From NCBI RefSeq assembly GCF_024171765.1, contig NZ_JAMTCI010000001.1:1713137-1777136 (forward strand): 64,000 nt of DNA. The letters are read 5' to 3'. Every line of letters begins with the position of its first letter. The stretch's first letter is position 1. This document shows positions 49,501-58,431 of the stretch, piece after piece. The notes beneath the pieces were generated by a model that was not told the origin of the DNA, ran no database searches, and saw nothing but the letters and a program-made list of their open reading frames with translations. This DNA is from Williamsia deligens (GTDB lineage: Bacteria; Actinomycetota; Actinomycetes; Mycobacteriales; Mycobacteriaceae). The translations under genes and the position numbers were made by a program.

Positions 49501-49914
49501 GTCGGAGGTGACCGAGACGAACAGGCCGCGGGCGTAGGCGTCGGACCCGTCGGGCGGGATGGTCGAGAGGAGGTTGCCGCCGTACGACGGCAACCGGGCC
49601 GCGGTCGAACAGGGCACCGACACGTCGGCGTCGATGGGGACGAACGACACCAGTGGCGCCGCGATGTTCCCGACGGTCTGTTGCGGCCACGAGAGCTGTG
49701 CCGTCGTCTGGTTCACCGGCAGCAGCGGGGTCGAGAGCGCGAGCAACGCCCCGAGCAACCCGGTCACCACGGCGACGATCCGCACGATGCGCAGGCGTCG
49801 GGCCGACGGCGGCGCGACGGCCGCCGTGGTCTCGATGGTGCTCACTGATGTTCCCCCGGAGGTGGTCTGGTCGGCGGTGTCGTCGCCGTCGCGGGCGGGG
49901 TCCGTCGTGCTCAT
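46531..49914 (-). CDS. embB: arabinosyltransferase EmbB
   Basis: 1127 residues. A GT-C arabinosyltransferase that adds alpha-1,3/alpha-1,5 Araf from decaprenylphosphoryl-arabinose to arabinogalactan, acting with EmbA. The catalytic loop has D299-D300 in NTSDDGY. About 15 membrane segments (about 30-700) precede a C-terminal carbohydrate-binding region (about 760-1127) ending in WDPAPMRSIGY. NGWWFVGTYGVPW resembles the EmbB-type segment. The start overlaps the stop of embA (ATGA). Third in the transcription order C-A-B, as in M. tuberculosis. Emb proteins are the ethambutol targets. Confidence 0.93.
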   Translation of the reverse strand: MSTTDPARDGDDTADQTTSGGTSVSTIETTAAVAPPSARRLRIVRIVAVVTGLLGALLALSTPLLPVNQTTAQLSWPQQTVGNIAAPLVSFVPIDADVSVPCSTAARLPSYGGNLLSTIPPDGSDAYARGLFVSVTSDTIQVTDRNVVLVNTPRAAAQSDPNCRIEMRFDGTGTRAQIVGLPSTASGQLTFGVGDPNLRPQIVGVYTDLPSSTPADGLSVRATIDTRFVTTPTALKLTAIVLGIALTLMSLVSLGILDSGDGRRHRRFLPAGWFTLRPVDALIVGVLALWWFLGGNTSDDGYNFTVGRVADGAGYPINYYRYFGVPQDPFGWHYQVIRAMTHVSLAAPWMRLPAFLLGVLGWWLLSREVIPRLGRTVRHSTPALWTCATVFLAIWLPFNNGLRPEPALAVGALLTWCAVDRAIATGRFLPLATATIFAAFTLAIAPGGLMAVAALVAGIRPLVKRLAKRRHRDGLLPILAPILAAGTSVLFEIFADNTLAGVITSSKVASAVGPTLEWWQEPVRYYYLLLPNQVDASLARRFGILTMFLLLVFVMLVMLRRRSPKGIARGPVWRLIAVILGTVFIISFTPTKWTHHLGVYAGIAAGLAAAAGAMAAPAVLRRRRNRTFLVAGLLFVAGIAFAGINGWWFVGTYGVPWRDRPPAIGGLPLYWVLLALSVAAGLLGLWQHLRDDHVTDDVRTGGTREQLRTRLSGALVPTLIGLVVVFEVLSLVKGAVVQRNSFSWASSNARALSGHICGMADFVLVETDPTAGLLSTARVAGQSPTTSPGDALAGSGAAGFTPNGVPNDLSVDTTQSSDSTGSTSSSTNTAQGSAGSSDTSGDESSEGGTGGGQGERGVNGSTVKLPFGLSPSRTPVLGSFGGPGGSLTSDWYQMPPRSDDAPLLTVSVAGAVQAVNGLGVVSSGQQVRIEYGRVGADGRVAAVGQRTPIDVGEAPTWRNLRFPLSDAPAGATVTRLVVADTGGGSDQWVAVTPPRISTMTTLEKVVGRTAPVLIDWVPAFVFPCQRPMGVHNGVEEVPEWRILPDAGATRQNSQTWMSGKAGGPLGLTEAMLRPQLLPTYLRDDWGNDWGSLQRFTPIEPAPTARLDLGSATRSGLWDPAPMRSIGY

Positions 49915-52900
49915 GAGTCGTCGGACCTCACCACACGGATCGACCCCTCACGGGACCACCCCCACCGGTTCTGTTCGCCGAGTGTGGTGGTCGCGGCCGG
50001 CGCGTCCCCGGCCAACGGTGTCAGACGTTCCAGCGAACCCCAGTCGCGATACCAGTCGTCGCGCAGGTAGCTCGGCACGGTCGTCGGCGTGGTGGTGCCC
50101 TCCGAGATGCCCAGCAGGCCACCGTCGTCGGAATCCATCCACGTCTTCGACTGCGACAGTGCGGTGATGCGGTCGGGCAGGATCCGCCACCGCGGCACCT
50201 CGGTCACGCCGTGACGGGTGACGATCGGCCGCTGGCAGGGGAACTGGGCCGCGACCGTGAAGTCGATGAGCGTCGGTGTGCTGGTGCCGACGACGTCCTG
50301 GAGTGTGCGCAGCTGCGCGGCCCGGGGCGGGGTGATGGCCAGCCACTGGTCGGACGTGAGGTTGTCGTCGACGGCGACCACCCGCATGACGTCGGCGCGG
50401 GGCGGGATCGCGGCGGTCGGGATGCGCAGGTTGCGCCACGGCCGGTTCGGCGGCTCGGGCCCCGGATCGATCGGCATGAAGGGCGCGCCGACCTGCTCGA
50501 ACGTGCCGGTCGCGGAACGGGTCCCGAACTGGACCTGCAGCGATCGTCCGAACTCGCCGACACCGTCGACGTCGACCGACGCGATCGCGCCCGCGGCGGT
50601 CAGGACGATGAGCGGGGTGCTGCCGCGCCGGGGCAGGCGGTACCAGTCGGTGGTGAGCGAGGCCTTGCCGGAGTCGTAGCCGTAGCTGCCGAGCACGGGC
50701 GTGCGGGCCGGGTCGAGTCCGAACGGCAGGGCGACGGTGGACCCGTTGACGGTGCGGGGTCCGTTGCCCCCCAACGTCCCCGCCGACCCACCGACGACGT
50801 TGAAGGGGTTCTGCACGATCCCGGCCACGTTCATCTGGCCGGGCTTGGACTGGGTGGCGTCGGGCGACAGGTCCGAGGCGACCCCGTTGGGCGTGAACCC
50901 GACGGCGTCGGTGCCGGCGAGGGCGGCCGACTGCGAGCGCCCGTCGGCGGGCGTCAGCATCCCGGTGTTGACGTCGGGCTCCACCAGGACGTCGTTCGCC
51001 ATGGCGCAGGTGTCACCGCTCAGGGCGTGGACGTTCGCGCCGACCACGGTGAACTCCGAGCCCCGGGCGACCGCGGCTTTGGCGAAGACAGCGAGTTCGG
51101 CGACGACCATGAGGATCGCGATGACGGCGATGGGCGACGACGCCAGCGTCAGTCGGCGTCGGTCGGCGCGCGACGCGGTGTCGACGGGGGCGTCGACGTC
51201 GACGTCGGACTCGTGGACCATGCCGCGGTGGGCGACGAAGTCGACGCGGAGGTGCAGCCAGACGGCTGCGGCGGAGGCGAGCACGGCCAGAACCAGCAGG
51301 ATGCTGGACACCTGGATGCCCGCGAGCACCGGTGCGCGGTCGAACCAGGAGATGCCGAAGTCGTATGCCCACGGCCACGCGTTCTTGCCGGCCATCGACG
51401 CGGCGAGCGCGAAGAGCAGCCCGGCGACGAGCACCGCGAGGTTGCGCGCCGAGCGTGCGGCCGACTGGGCGATCGCGACGGTCGCGACGGCGGCCAGCGC
51501 CGCGGCGACACCGGCGAAGATGCCGAACTGGATGGTCCACTTGGTGGGCGCGAACACCCACAGGACCAGGGTGACGCCCACGGCGCCGACCCCACGCCAG
51601 ACGGGCCCCGGATCGATGCCACGGATCCGCTTGCGGCGCAGCATGACCGCGAGGACGACGAACACCGACGCCAGGAGCAGCAGCACCGGGACCCGTCGTG
51701 TCAGGGCGCCGTCGTCGGTGCTGACGGTGATGAAGAAGTAGCGGAAGTACTCCTCGTGCCAGCTGAGCGCCGGGCCGACGGTGAAACGGATGCGGACGGC
51801 GTCGTAGACGGTGGCCAGCGTCTGGTCGCGGAAGACGACGACGAGGGTGAGGAGCCCCGCGGCGACCACCGGCAGGACGAGGGCCGCGATCCCGGCCTCG
51901 CGGCGACGTCGCAGCACGACGGCGAGCATCGCGCGACTGCCCGCGATGAGGACGGCGACCGCGATGACCCCGTGCGGGGCGAGGGCGAGGGTGAGGCCGG
52001 CGGCCAGGGTGGCCAGGGCGGCGGGGAGCAGGCGGCGGGTACCGATGGCCTGTTCCACACCCCACCAGGTCAGGAGCGATCCGGCGACGATGATCGGCTC
52101 ACTGCGCAGGCCGCTGTCGAAGGGGAGCCAGAACGCGACGAACAGGGCGGCGGCGGCCCAGATGGCCCACCCGCTGCGGCGCACGGCCGCGCCCATCCGG
52201 GGCAGGAGCACCCGGCTGAGCACGAACCAGGACGCGAGCGCCGCAGCGAGGGCGGGCAGGTGCATCCACAGGCCGGCGGTCGACACCTGCGACCAGTGGC
52301 CGAGCAGGCTGTAGTACCAGTCGAACGGCGCCTCGGGGATGTCGAACCAGCGGTAGTAGTTCGCGAGGTATCCGGCCGCGTCGGCCGCGCGTCCCATAGT
52401 GAGGATGTAGCCGTCGTCGGGGGTGCCGGCGCCGAGGAAGAGCCACAGGATCATCACGGCGGTGACGGCGAGATCGCTCACGCGCGGGGCGAGGACACGC
52501 CGCCACGAGCGCACGCCCACGCGGCGGTGATGCCCGCCGAGCCAGTCCAGGCGCGCCAGGGCGAGCAGGGCGAGTGCCACGGCGACGATCCCGACGATCA
52601 TCACCAGCAGCTTGAGCACGGTGGGGGAGCTGGAGTAGCGGCTGTCGACGCCGACGTCCACCCGCAGCCCCTGCGCGACGGCGGCCTGCACCTGCGGGGT
52701 GGTCAGCGTCGAGTAGATGCCGGAGACCTGCGGTCGCTTGTCGGGGGCGACGACACCGGCCGGTCCGAGTCCGACGAACTGCGCGCTGGTGCGCGTCGGC
52801 GACACCTCGATCGACAGCGACCGGCACTGCGGTGACGCGACGGCCGATCGGGCCGCGGACGCCGCGACCTCGCCCCGGAACGACACGGTGGCGGTCTGCG

Positions 52901-53321
52901 CCGTCGCCGCCACGACGAGGGACTTCTGCGATGCGCCGTCGGCGCCGGTCGGCATGGTCGCGAGCAGCGTCCCCGACGTCCCCAGCGCGGAGAACAGGGA
53001 GCAGGGGATGGTCGCGGTCAGGGTCTGCGGCGTCTGGGCGGCCAGCGGTGCCACGACCGACGGGGTGTCGGCGGCGAGGCGCTGCCCGGTCGGCCACGAG
53101 ATGGACGCGGTGGTGGTGGTGACCGGGAGCAGCGGGGTCAGGATGCAGGCCAGCACCCCGACGATCCCCGCGACGACCGCCACCAGACGTGCGGTGCGGG
53201 CGGAGCGGAGGCCGGTGGGCCGACCTGCGGACGTGTGATCCCCCGAGTCACCGGATGTCCGGTCGTCCGTCGAGTGATCGCTTGCGGACCCGTCGTCGGA
53301 CGGTCGGGCGGTCATCGGCAC
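49911..53321 (-). CDS. embA: arabinosyltransferase EmbA
   Basis: 1136 residues, same architecture as its two neighbours: D302-D303 in GTPDDGY of the first long periplasmic loop, polytopic GT-C core, and C-terminal binding domain with DWGSLERL near the end. The name is by gene order and by the divergent active-site loop: it has GTPDDGYILTMGRA where the other two read NTSDDGY. Start candidates are GTG 53321 and ATG 53315. The N-terminus is long, Asp/Ser-rich and cytoplasmic. 27 nt separate it from embC. Confidence 0.9.
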   Translation of the reverse strand: MPMTARPSDDGSASDHSTDDRTSGDSGDHTSAGRPTGLRSARTARLVAVVAGIVGVLACILTPLLPVTTTTASISWPTGQRLAADTPSVVAPLAAQTPQTLTATIPCSLFSALGTSGTLLATMPTGADGASQKSLVVAATAQTATVSFRGEVAASAARSAVASPQCRSLSIEVSPTRTSAQFVGLGPAGVVAPDKRPQVSGIYSTLTTPQVQAAVAQGLRVDVGVDSRYSSSPTVLKLLVMIVGIVAVALALLALARLDWLGGHHRRVGVRSWRRVLAPRVSDLAVTAVMILWLFLGAGTPDDGYILTMGRAADAAGYLANYYRWFDIPEAPFDWYYSLLGHWSQVSTAGLWMHLPALAAALASWFVLSRVLLPRMGAAVRRSGWAIWAAAALFVAFWLPFDSGLRSEPIIVAGSLLTWWGVEQAIGTRRLLPAALATLAAGLTLALAPHGVIAVAVLIAGSRAMLAVVLRRRREAGIAALVLPVVAAGLLTLVVVFRDQTLATVYDAVRIRFTVGPALSWHEEYFRYFFITVSTDDGALTRRVPVLLLLASVFVVLAVMLRRKRIRGIDPGPVWRGVGAVGVTLVLWVFAPTKWTIQFGIFAGVAAALAAVATVAIAQSAARSARNLAVLVAGLLFALAASMAGKNAWPWAYDFGISWFDRAPVLAGIQVSSILLVLAVLASAAAVWLHLRVDFVAHRGMVHESDVDVDAPVDTASRADRRRLTLASSPIAVIAILMVVAELAVFAKAAVARGSEFTVVGANVHALSGDTCAMANDVLVEPDVNTGMLTPADGRSQSAALAGTDAVGFTPNGVASDLSPDATQSKPGQMNVAGIVQNPFNVVGGSAGTLGGNGPRTVNGSTVALPFGLDPARTPVLGSYGYDSGKASLTTDWYRLPRRGSTPLIVLTAAGAIASVDVDGVGEFGRSLQVQFGTRSATGTFEQVGAPFMPIDPGPEPPNRPWRNLRIPTAAIPPRADVMRVVAVDDNLTSDQWLAITPPRAAQLRTLQDVVGTSTPTLIDFTVAAQFPCQRPIVTRHGVTEVPRWRILPDRITALSQSKTWMDSDDGGLLGISEGTTTPTTVPSYLRDDWYRDWGSLERLTPLAGDAPAATTTLGEQNRWGWSREGSIRVVRSDDS

Positions 53322-53348
53322 GAGGTCCGATGGTAGGCGACGGGGTTG

Positions 53349-56300
53349 TCAGTACCTGATGGGCGCGGGGCTCCACAGTCCGCTGCGTGTCGCGGTGCTC
53401 AACTCGAGGCGTGCCGGTTGCACCGAATCGGCGAACGGGGTGTACCGGATCAGCGATCCCCAGTCGCGACCGATGTCGTCCTGCAGATAGGACGGAACGG
53501 TCGTCGAGTCGAGGGCCACCTCGATCCAGCCGAGCGGACCGCCACCGGAGGCGTCCATCCATGCCGACACCGCCGCCGACAGGTCCGCGCCCGGCATGAT
53601 GCGCCACCGCGGCACCTCGGCGACCCCGTCACGGAGGTCGAAGGGGCGCTGGCACGGGAACGCCAGACCGGAGGTCCAGTCGATCTGGACGGGGTCGCTG
53701 GTGCCCACGAGGGACTGCAACGTCTGCACCTGCGGGACACGGGGTGGGCTGAGGACCATGAACCGGTCGGACGCCAGGTTGTCGTCGACCGCGACGATGC
53801 GTACCGCGGTCGCGTCGGCCGGCAGCGAACTGCGGTAGATGCGCAGGTTGCGCCAGGACGGGCTCGGACCGGGATCGATCATCCCGACCGACCCGGCGGC
53901 GGTCAGCTCGCCGTCCCGTCCCGACGTGCCTGTCGTGTACTGCAGCTCGAGGTCGGTGATGTCGAAGGACCCGGCGGCCGCGAGCGCGATGAACGGGCGG
54001 TCCGGGGACTTCGACGGCAGTCGGTACCACGCCGAGGTCAGCGACGACGGGACCTGGTCGTTCTGGCTGTAGCTGCCCAGCACGGGGGTCCGTGCGGGGT
54101 CGAGCCCGAAGGGCAGTTTGGCGAACGAGCCGTTGACCCCGGCCCGGTCCGTCTCACCGCCGCCGGTCCCGCCGGAGCTGCTGGTGAGGATGTCGGAGGA
54201 CGCGGTCACGTTGGTGGCCAGGACGCCCAGCGACTGCTCGCTGGCCTCGGAGTCCAGCGACATCGGCAGACCGTTGGGGGTGAACCCGGTCGTCACCGAC
54301 GGCTTCGGCTTGTCCGACCCGTCGGTCTCGTCGGTGCCGCTGCCGCCGGTCGCGACACCCGACCCCGCGAGCGGCGTGCGCAGCGACGGGTCGACGGGGG
54401 TGAGGAGGCCGGCGCTCGGGTCGGGCTCGACGAGGACCTTGTCGGCCATGGCGCAGTGCTGACCGAGCAGGGCGTCCACGTTCGACGAGGGCACGGAGAA
54501 CGAGCCGCTCTGGTTCACGCCGGACAGCACGGCGGTCACCAGTTCGAACGTGACGATCGCGGCGGCCACGATCGCGATGGGGGCTGCGCCGGCGCGGCGG
54601 GCGACGGTCGAGCCCACCCGGACCGGACGCCGCGTCGACGACTCCGACGTCCCCGCGCCCGCCACCCCGACGTACGGGGTGCGCAGGTGGAACCAGCCGG
54701 CCGCCGCCAGCGCGGCGAAGCTGAGGTAGAGCAGGACGCTGCCGAGCGCGACGACGATCTTCACCGGCTGCGTGCCGTAGGGCATGCCCCAGTTGGAGAT
54801 GTAGTAGTAGGCGTTGGGTCCGGTGAACGTCAGTCCCGTGACGAACAGGACGAGTGCGGTGACCAGCATCCGGTTGCGGCGTGACGTCATCGCCTGCCTC
54901 GTCACCGCGATCGCCGCGATGGCCGCCAGCGCCGCGGCGAGACCGGCGAACACCCCGAAATGGTGCGTCCACTTGGTGGGGGTGAACATCAGGAAGACCA
55001 ACGACGCGAACGTGATCCCGACGATGCGGCGGGTCGGCCCCATCGCGGTGCCCGGGATCCTGTTCTTGCGGAACAACATCGCGCCGGAGACGACGAGCCC
55101 GACGAGCATCATCAGGACCGCGAAGCGCCGCCCGACGGACCCGTCGGCGGAGAACGCGAAGAGCGACGAGTAGCGGTTGATCTCGTTGTACCAGTGCAGG
55201 GACGGGCCCAGTGCGGTCTTCATCTTCGACGCCTGCAGGAAGCCGGTGAGCGTGAGGTTGGAGAACACGACGAAGACCACGAACGTCCCGGCCGCCAGGA
55301 CGGGCGCGAGCAGGGCGAGCAGCGCCGTCCACCGGTTGCCGTCGCCGCGGATGACGCGGGACCGCTTGAGGATCGACATGATCATCGGCCGGCCCCCGGC
55401 CACGAGGGCGGCGACGGCCATCAGCCCGGTCGGGCCGGCCGCCAGGCTGAACGCGCCGAGCGTGCAGGCGACGGCGGCGGGCAGGATGCGTCCGGTGGCG
55501 ATCGCGCGCTCCACCGAGCACCAGGTGAGCAGCGCGCCGAGGCAGATGATCGGCTCGGGACGCAGGCCGTTGTTGAACGGGAACCACGACGCGAGGAACA
55601 CCACGGCGGCCGTCCACGGGACGATCGCGGTGGTGGTCGCGGCGCGGCCGAGGCGCGGCAGGATCTCGTGGGAGACGATGAGCCACACCGCGATCCCGCA
55701 CAGCAGCGCGGGCAGGCGGACGAGCGGGCTCGCGGTGCTGATGTGGGTCAGCCAGCCGAACACGCTGTAGTACCACCCGAACGGCGCCTCGGGCGCACCG
55801 AACCAGCGGTAGTAGTTGGCGGTGTAGTGCGCGTTCTCCGCGACCCGCGCCATCGTCAGGAGGTAACCGTCGTCGGAGGTGTTGGCGCCGACGATGTGCC
55901 ACACGGCGAGTCCGGCGATGACGACGATGTCGCGGGGGTTCAACCGCCACCAGCGGGCGGGGAAGATGCGTCGGTGTCGTCGGCCGTCGGTGCCGTCGAG
56001 GACGGCCAGGGCCCCGAGGGACACCAGCGTCATGGCGACCCCGACGCCGATCGCCACCCATTTCAGTGGCGTCGCCGCCGTGGCGTACCGGGAGTCGACG
56101 GTCGCGTGGACGCGCAGACCCGACACCTGCGACTGCGGCACGGTCAGATCGCTGTAGACGCCGGTGAGTTGGGGACGCTGGTCGCCGTCGGAGGTCTCGC
56201 CCTGCAGTGGTTTCCCGTCGGAACCGGTCATGCCCACGAACTCCGCTGTCACCTCGTCCGACGTGGCGCGCACCTCGATGCTGCGACATCCCTGCTCGCG

Positions 56301-56762
56301 CATCTGCGCCACGGTCGCACTGACGAGCGGGATGTTGCGGACGACCACCTCGACGGACCGGGTGTCGAGGGCGTCGCTGCTGCGCCCGGAGAGCCGGACG
56401 AACAGGCCGCGCTCGACGGCCTTGTCCGCGTCCTTGGGTGTGGTCGACACGAGGACCGACTGGCCCTGCGCGGTGACCAGCGCCGCGGCCGAGCACGGGA
56501 CCGACATCTCGAGGTCGACCGGGACGTACCCGACGAGCGGGGCGATCACCGATCGCACGGGGTCCGACGCGCCCTGTCCCGACGACTGCTGTCCCGACGA
56601 CGCCCGCTGGGGCCAGTCGATCTGGGCGGTGGTCTGCTGCACGGGCAGCAGGGGGGTGGCGATCGCGAGCACGAAACCCAGGAGTCCGGCGACGACCGCG
56701 ACGACCTTGGCGATCCTCACCCGGTCACGCGTCGGTCGTGGCACGGGGCGGTCATCAGGCAC
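53349..56762 (-). CDS. embC: arabinosyltransferase EmbC
   Basis: 1137 residues. First of the three tandem emb genes. In mycobacteria EmbC extends the arabinan of lipoarabinomannan; that role is inferred here from position. D297-D298 in NTSDDGYLLTMARVAE form the GT-C acidic pair. The polytopic core and the C-terminal carbohydrate-binding region (SGLWSPAPIRY end) are complete. GTG 56762 lies only 43 nt from the divergent aroQ start and no ribosome site is seen before it. In M. tuberculosis aftA precedes embC directly; here it does not. Confidence 0.9.
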   Translation of the reverse strand: MPDDRPVPRPTRDRVRIAKVVAVVAGLLGFVLAIATPLLPVQQTTAQIDWPQRASSGQQSSGQGASDPVRSVIAPLVGYVPVDLEMSVPCSAAALVTAQGQSVLVSTTPKDADKAVERGLFVRLSGRSSDALDTRSVEVVVRNIPLVSATVAQMREQGCRSIEVRATSDEVTAEFVGMTGSDGKPLQGETSDGDQRPQLTGVYSDLTVPQSQVSGLRVHATVDSRYATAATPLKWVAIGVGVAMTLVSLGALAVLDGTDGRRHRRIFPARWWRLNPRDIVVIAGLAVWHIVGANTSDDGYLLTMARVAENAHYTANYYRWFGAPEAPFGWYYSVFGWLTHISTASPLVRLPALLCGIAVWLIVSHEILPRLGRAATTTAIVPWTAAVVFLASWFPFNNGLRPEPIICLGALLTWCSVERAIATGRILPAAVACTLGAFSLAAGPTGLMAVAALVAGGRPMIMSILKRSRVIRGDGNRWTALLALLAPVLAAGTFVVFVVFSNLTLTGFLQASKMKTALGPSLHWYNEINRYSSLFAFSADGSVGRRFAVLMMLVGLVVSGAMLFRKNRIPGTAMGPTRRIVGITFASLVFLMFTPTKWTHHFGVFAGLAAALAAIAAIAVTRQAMTSRRNRMLVTALVLFVTGLTFTGPNAYYYISNWGMPYGTQPVKIVVALGSVLLYLSFAALAAAGWFHLRTPYVGVAGAGTSESSTRRPVRVGSTVARRAGAAPIAIVAAAIVTFELVTAVLSGVNQSGSFSVPSSNVDALLGQHCAMADKVLVEPDPSAGLLTPVDPSLRTPLAGSGVATGGSGTDETDGSDKPKPSVTTGFTPNGLPMSLDSEASEQSLGVLATNVTASSDILTSSSGGTGGGETDRAGVNGSFAKLPFGLDPARTPVLGSYSQNDQVPSSLTSAWYRLPSKSPDRPFIALAAAGSFDITDLELQYTTGTSGRDGELTAAGSVGMIDPGPSPSWRNLRIYRSSLPADATAVRIVAVDDNLASDRFMVLSPPRVPQVQTLQSLVGTSDPVQIDWTSGLAFPCQRPFDLRDGVAEVPRWRIMPGADLSAAVSAWMDASGGGPLGWIEVALDSTTVPSYLQDDIGRDWGSLIRYTPFADSVQPARLELSTATRSGLWSPAPIRY

Positions 56763-56793
56763 AAGAGGTGATCGTAACCAGTGACATGCGCCC

Positions 56794-56799
56794 TACAGT
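56794..56799 (+). promoter_or_regulatory. TACAGT, candidate -10 for a leaderless aroQ transcript
   Basis: TACAGT ends 6 nt before the aroQ ATG, in the 43-nt gap shared with the divergent embC gene. No ribosome site fits between, so translation from a leaderless mRNA is likely. Confidence 0.6.
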
Positions 56800-56805
56800 T
56801 GTGCC

Positions 56806-57252
56806 ATGTCCGCGCCGACCGTGCTGCTCCTCAACGGGCCGAACCTCAACATGCTGGGCACTCGTCAGCCGGAGGTGTACGGCACGGCCCGCCTCGAGGA
56901 TGCCGTGGCCGTCGCCGAGCGCGCCGCCGCCGAGGTCGGCCTGCGGATCGACGCGCGGCAGACCAACCACGAGGGCCAGATGATCGACTGGATCCACGAG
57001 TCGCGGGGCGCGGTGGCCGGCATCGTCGTGAACCCCGGCGGATGGACGCACACGTCGGTCGCCCTGGCGGACGCGCTGGTGATCCCCGAGGTGCCGATCG
57101 TGGAGGTGCACCTGTCGAATGTCGCCGCCCGCGAGCCGTTCCGGCACCATTCGTACGTGTCACCGATCGCCGCGGCGGTGATCGCCGGGTGCGGCGTGCT
57201 CGGCTACGATTTCGCCGTCCGCGCCCTCGCAGAGCTGCTCGGCGAGCGGTGA
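56806..57252 (+). CDS. aroQ: type II 3-dehydroquinate dehydratase
   Basis: 148 residues, typical of the dodecameric type II enzyme of the shikimate pathway (3-dehydroquinate to 3-dehydroshikimate). Visible active-site parts are LNGPNLNMLGTRQ, the catalytic Y25 (EVYG), QTNHEGQ, NPGGWTHTS, EVHLSN and HHSYVS. No other aro gene is near; in M. tuberculosis aroD belongs to the aroCKB-D cluster. It sits divergently 43 nt from embC, an unusual place. Confidence 0.96.
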   Translation: MSAPTVLLLNGPNLNMLGTRQPEVYGTARLEDAVAVAERAAAEVGLRIDARQTNHEGQMIDWIHESRGAVAGIVVNPGGWTHTSVALADALVIPEVPIVEVHLSNVAAREPFRHHSYVSPIAAAVIAGCGVLGYDFAVRALAELLGER

Positions 57253-57370
57253 CTTGGGTCACACCTGGGAGTTGGCGGCACTGCTCTGACCTGTGGTGCC
57301 CGACGCGCGCGACCGGCGTTCACCTGCCGTACCCCGGTCCGTGGTGGCCGGGACGCGCTGCGTCCTCCGT

Positions 57371-57376
57371 TAGTAT
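57371..57376 (+). promoter_or_regulatory. TAGTAT, candidate -10 for a leaderless PAP2 transcript
   Basis: TAGTAT ends 8 nt before ATG 57385, with no ribosome site between. It is one of the most AT-rich spots in the surrounding kilobase. Confidence 0.55.
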
Positions 57377-57384
57377 TCCTCGCA

Positions 57385-58431
57385 ATGTTCACAGGGTCGC
57401 GACGGAGGGACGTCATGCACGGTCCTCACCCGTCCCCCGGAGAACCTGTCACGCGTGACAAGAGGGGTGACGTCGACGGCCCTCTGCGCGACGTCGAGGC
57501 ATCCCTGACACGCAGTCGCTTCCGCGTCCTGTCCGCGCTCATGACCTACTTCTCCCGGCCCCGCTGGTGGGTGGAGATCGCCGTCATCGGCGGGCTCTAC
57601 GCGATCTACTCGCTCATCCGGAACAGCGTGGGGGAGGTCGCCGCCACCGCCTATCGCAACGCGGGATCCATCCTCGCGTTCGAGGACCGCTGGCACGCCG
57701 CCCTCGAACGGCCCCTCAACGAGTGGGTGCACAACACCCCGGTCGTCGCCGACGTCGTCGCGTTGCAGTACGCGACGCTGCACTTCATCGTGACTCCCGC
57801 GGTCCTGATCTGGCTGTTCTTCCGGCGTGGCGCCCACTACCGCCGTGTGAGCGCCGTGTTGATCCTGACGACGGTCCTGGCCCTCATCGGCTTCTACTGG
57901 TACCCGACGGCCCCGCCGCGGCTGCTGCGCCACGAGGGCTTCGTCGACGTCATGAGCCAGACCTCGAACTGGGGTTGGTGGCCGGAGTCCGGGGCTCCCG
58001 GGTCGGACGCCATCTCCAACCAGTTCGCCGCGATGCCGTCGCTGCACTGTGCGTGGGCCGCGTGGTGCGGTCTCGCCCTGGTGTTCCTGGCCCGCCGGCG
58101 GTGGGTCAAGGTCCTCGGCGGCATCTACCCCTTCACCACCTTCTTCGTCGTCATGGGGTCGGGAAACCACTTCGTGCTCGACGTCCTCGCCGGGCTCGGC
58201 ACGCTCGCCATCGCGGCGGGGATCGTCTTCGGGGTTCGACGCCTCTGGGTCGTGCGGGTCAGCGGACGCATCGCCGCGCTCCGTGCGCAATCGGTGGCCG
58301 TGGGCTCCGGCGCCCCCGATACCCTCGACGCGTGCGCCGCGCAGGACCCGTCGACCACCCTCGACGCACCGTTCCGCCCGGCGCCGTCGACCCCGCCCGC
58401 GGTGATCGCACCGCCGACGATCGGGTCGTGA
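57385..58431 (+). CDS. PAP2-superfamily membrane protein of the AUR1 / inositol-phosphorylceramide-synthase-like type
   Basis: 348 residues with about six membrane segments. The PAP2_3-type signature AMPSLH221CAWAAW and the closing motif H262-x3-D266 (GNHFVLD) supply the His-Asp catalytic set. An upstream YPTAPPR segment is also typical. Members are phosphatidyl- or lipid-head-group transferases or lipid phosphatases, including fungal inositol phosphorylceramide synthase. The C-terminal 50 residues are Pro/Thr-rich. The stop overlaps the next gene (GTGA). Substrate unknown; in a mycolate bacterium, transfer of inositol phosphate or a sugar phosphate to a lipid is conceivable. Confidence 0.8.
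   Translation: MFTGSRRRDVMHGPHPSPGEPVTRDKRGDVDGPLRDVEASLTRSRFRVLSALMTYFSRPRWWVEIAVIGGLYAIYSLIRNSVGEVAATAYRNAGSILAFEDRWHAALERPLNEWVHNTPVVADVVALQYATLHFIVTPAVLIWLFFRRGAHYRRVSAVLILTTVLALIGFYWYPTAPPRLLRHEGFVDVMSQTSNWGWWPESGAPGSDAISNQFAAMPSLHCAWAAWCGLALVFLARRRWVKVLGGIYPFTTFFVVMGSGNHFVLDVLAGLGTLAIAAGIVFGVRRLWVVRVSGRIAALRAQSVAVGSGAPDTLDACAAQDPSTTLDAPFRPAPSTPPAVIAPPTIGS

Noticed and set aside
46505-49690. Long - strand frame overlapping embB in another phase
   Set aside because: Composition (Arg/Pro/Gly-rich) is that of a shifted reading of embB; embB itself has the catalytic DD motif and membrane segments.
47836-49848. Long + strand frames opposite the emb genes (also 50211-52835 and 54960-56771)
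   Set aside because: Antisense shadows with no hydrophobic pattern or known motif; all three occur at the same relative position in each emb paralogue.
57253-57384. Possible small gene after aroQ
   Set aside because: 132 nt with no start and ribosome-site combination and no coding bias; it carries the promoter of the PAP2 gene.
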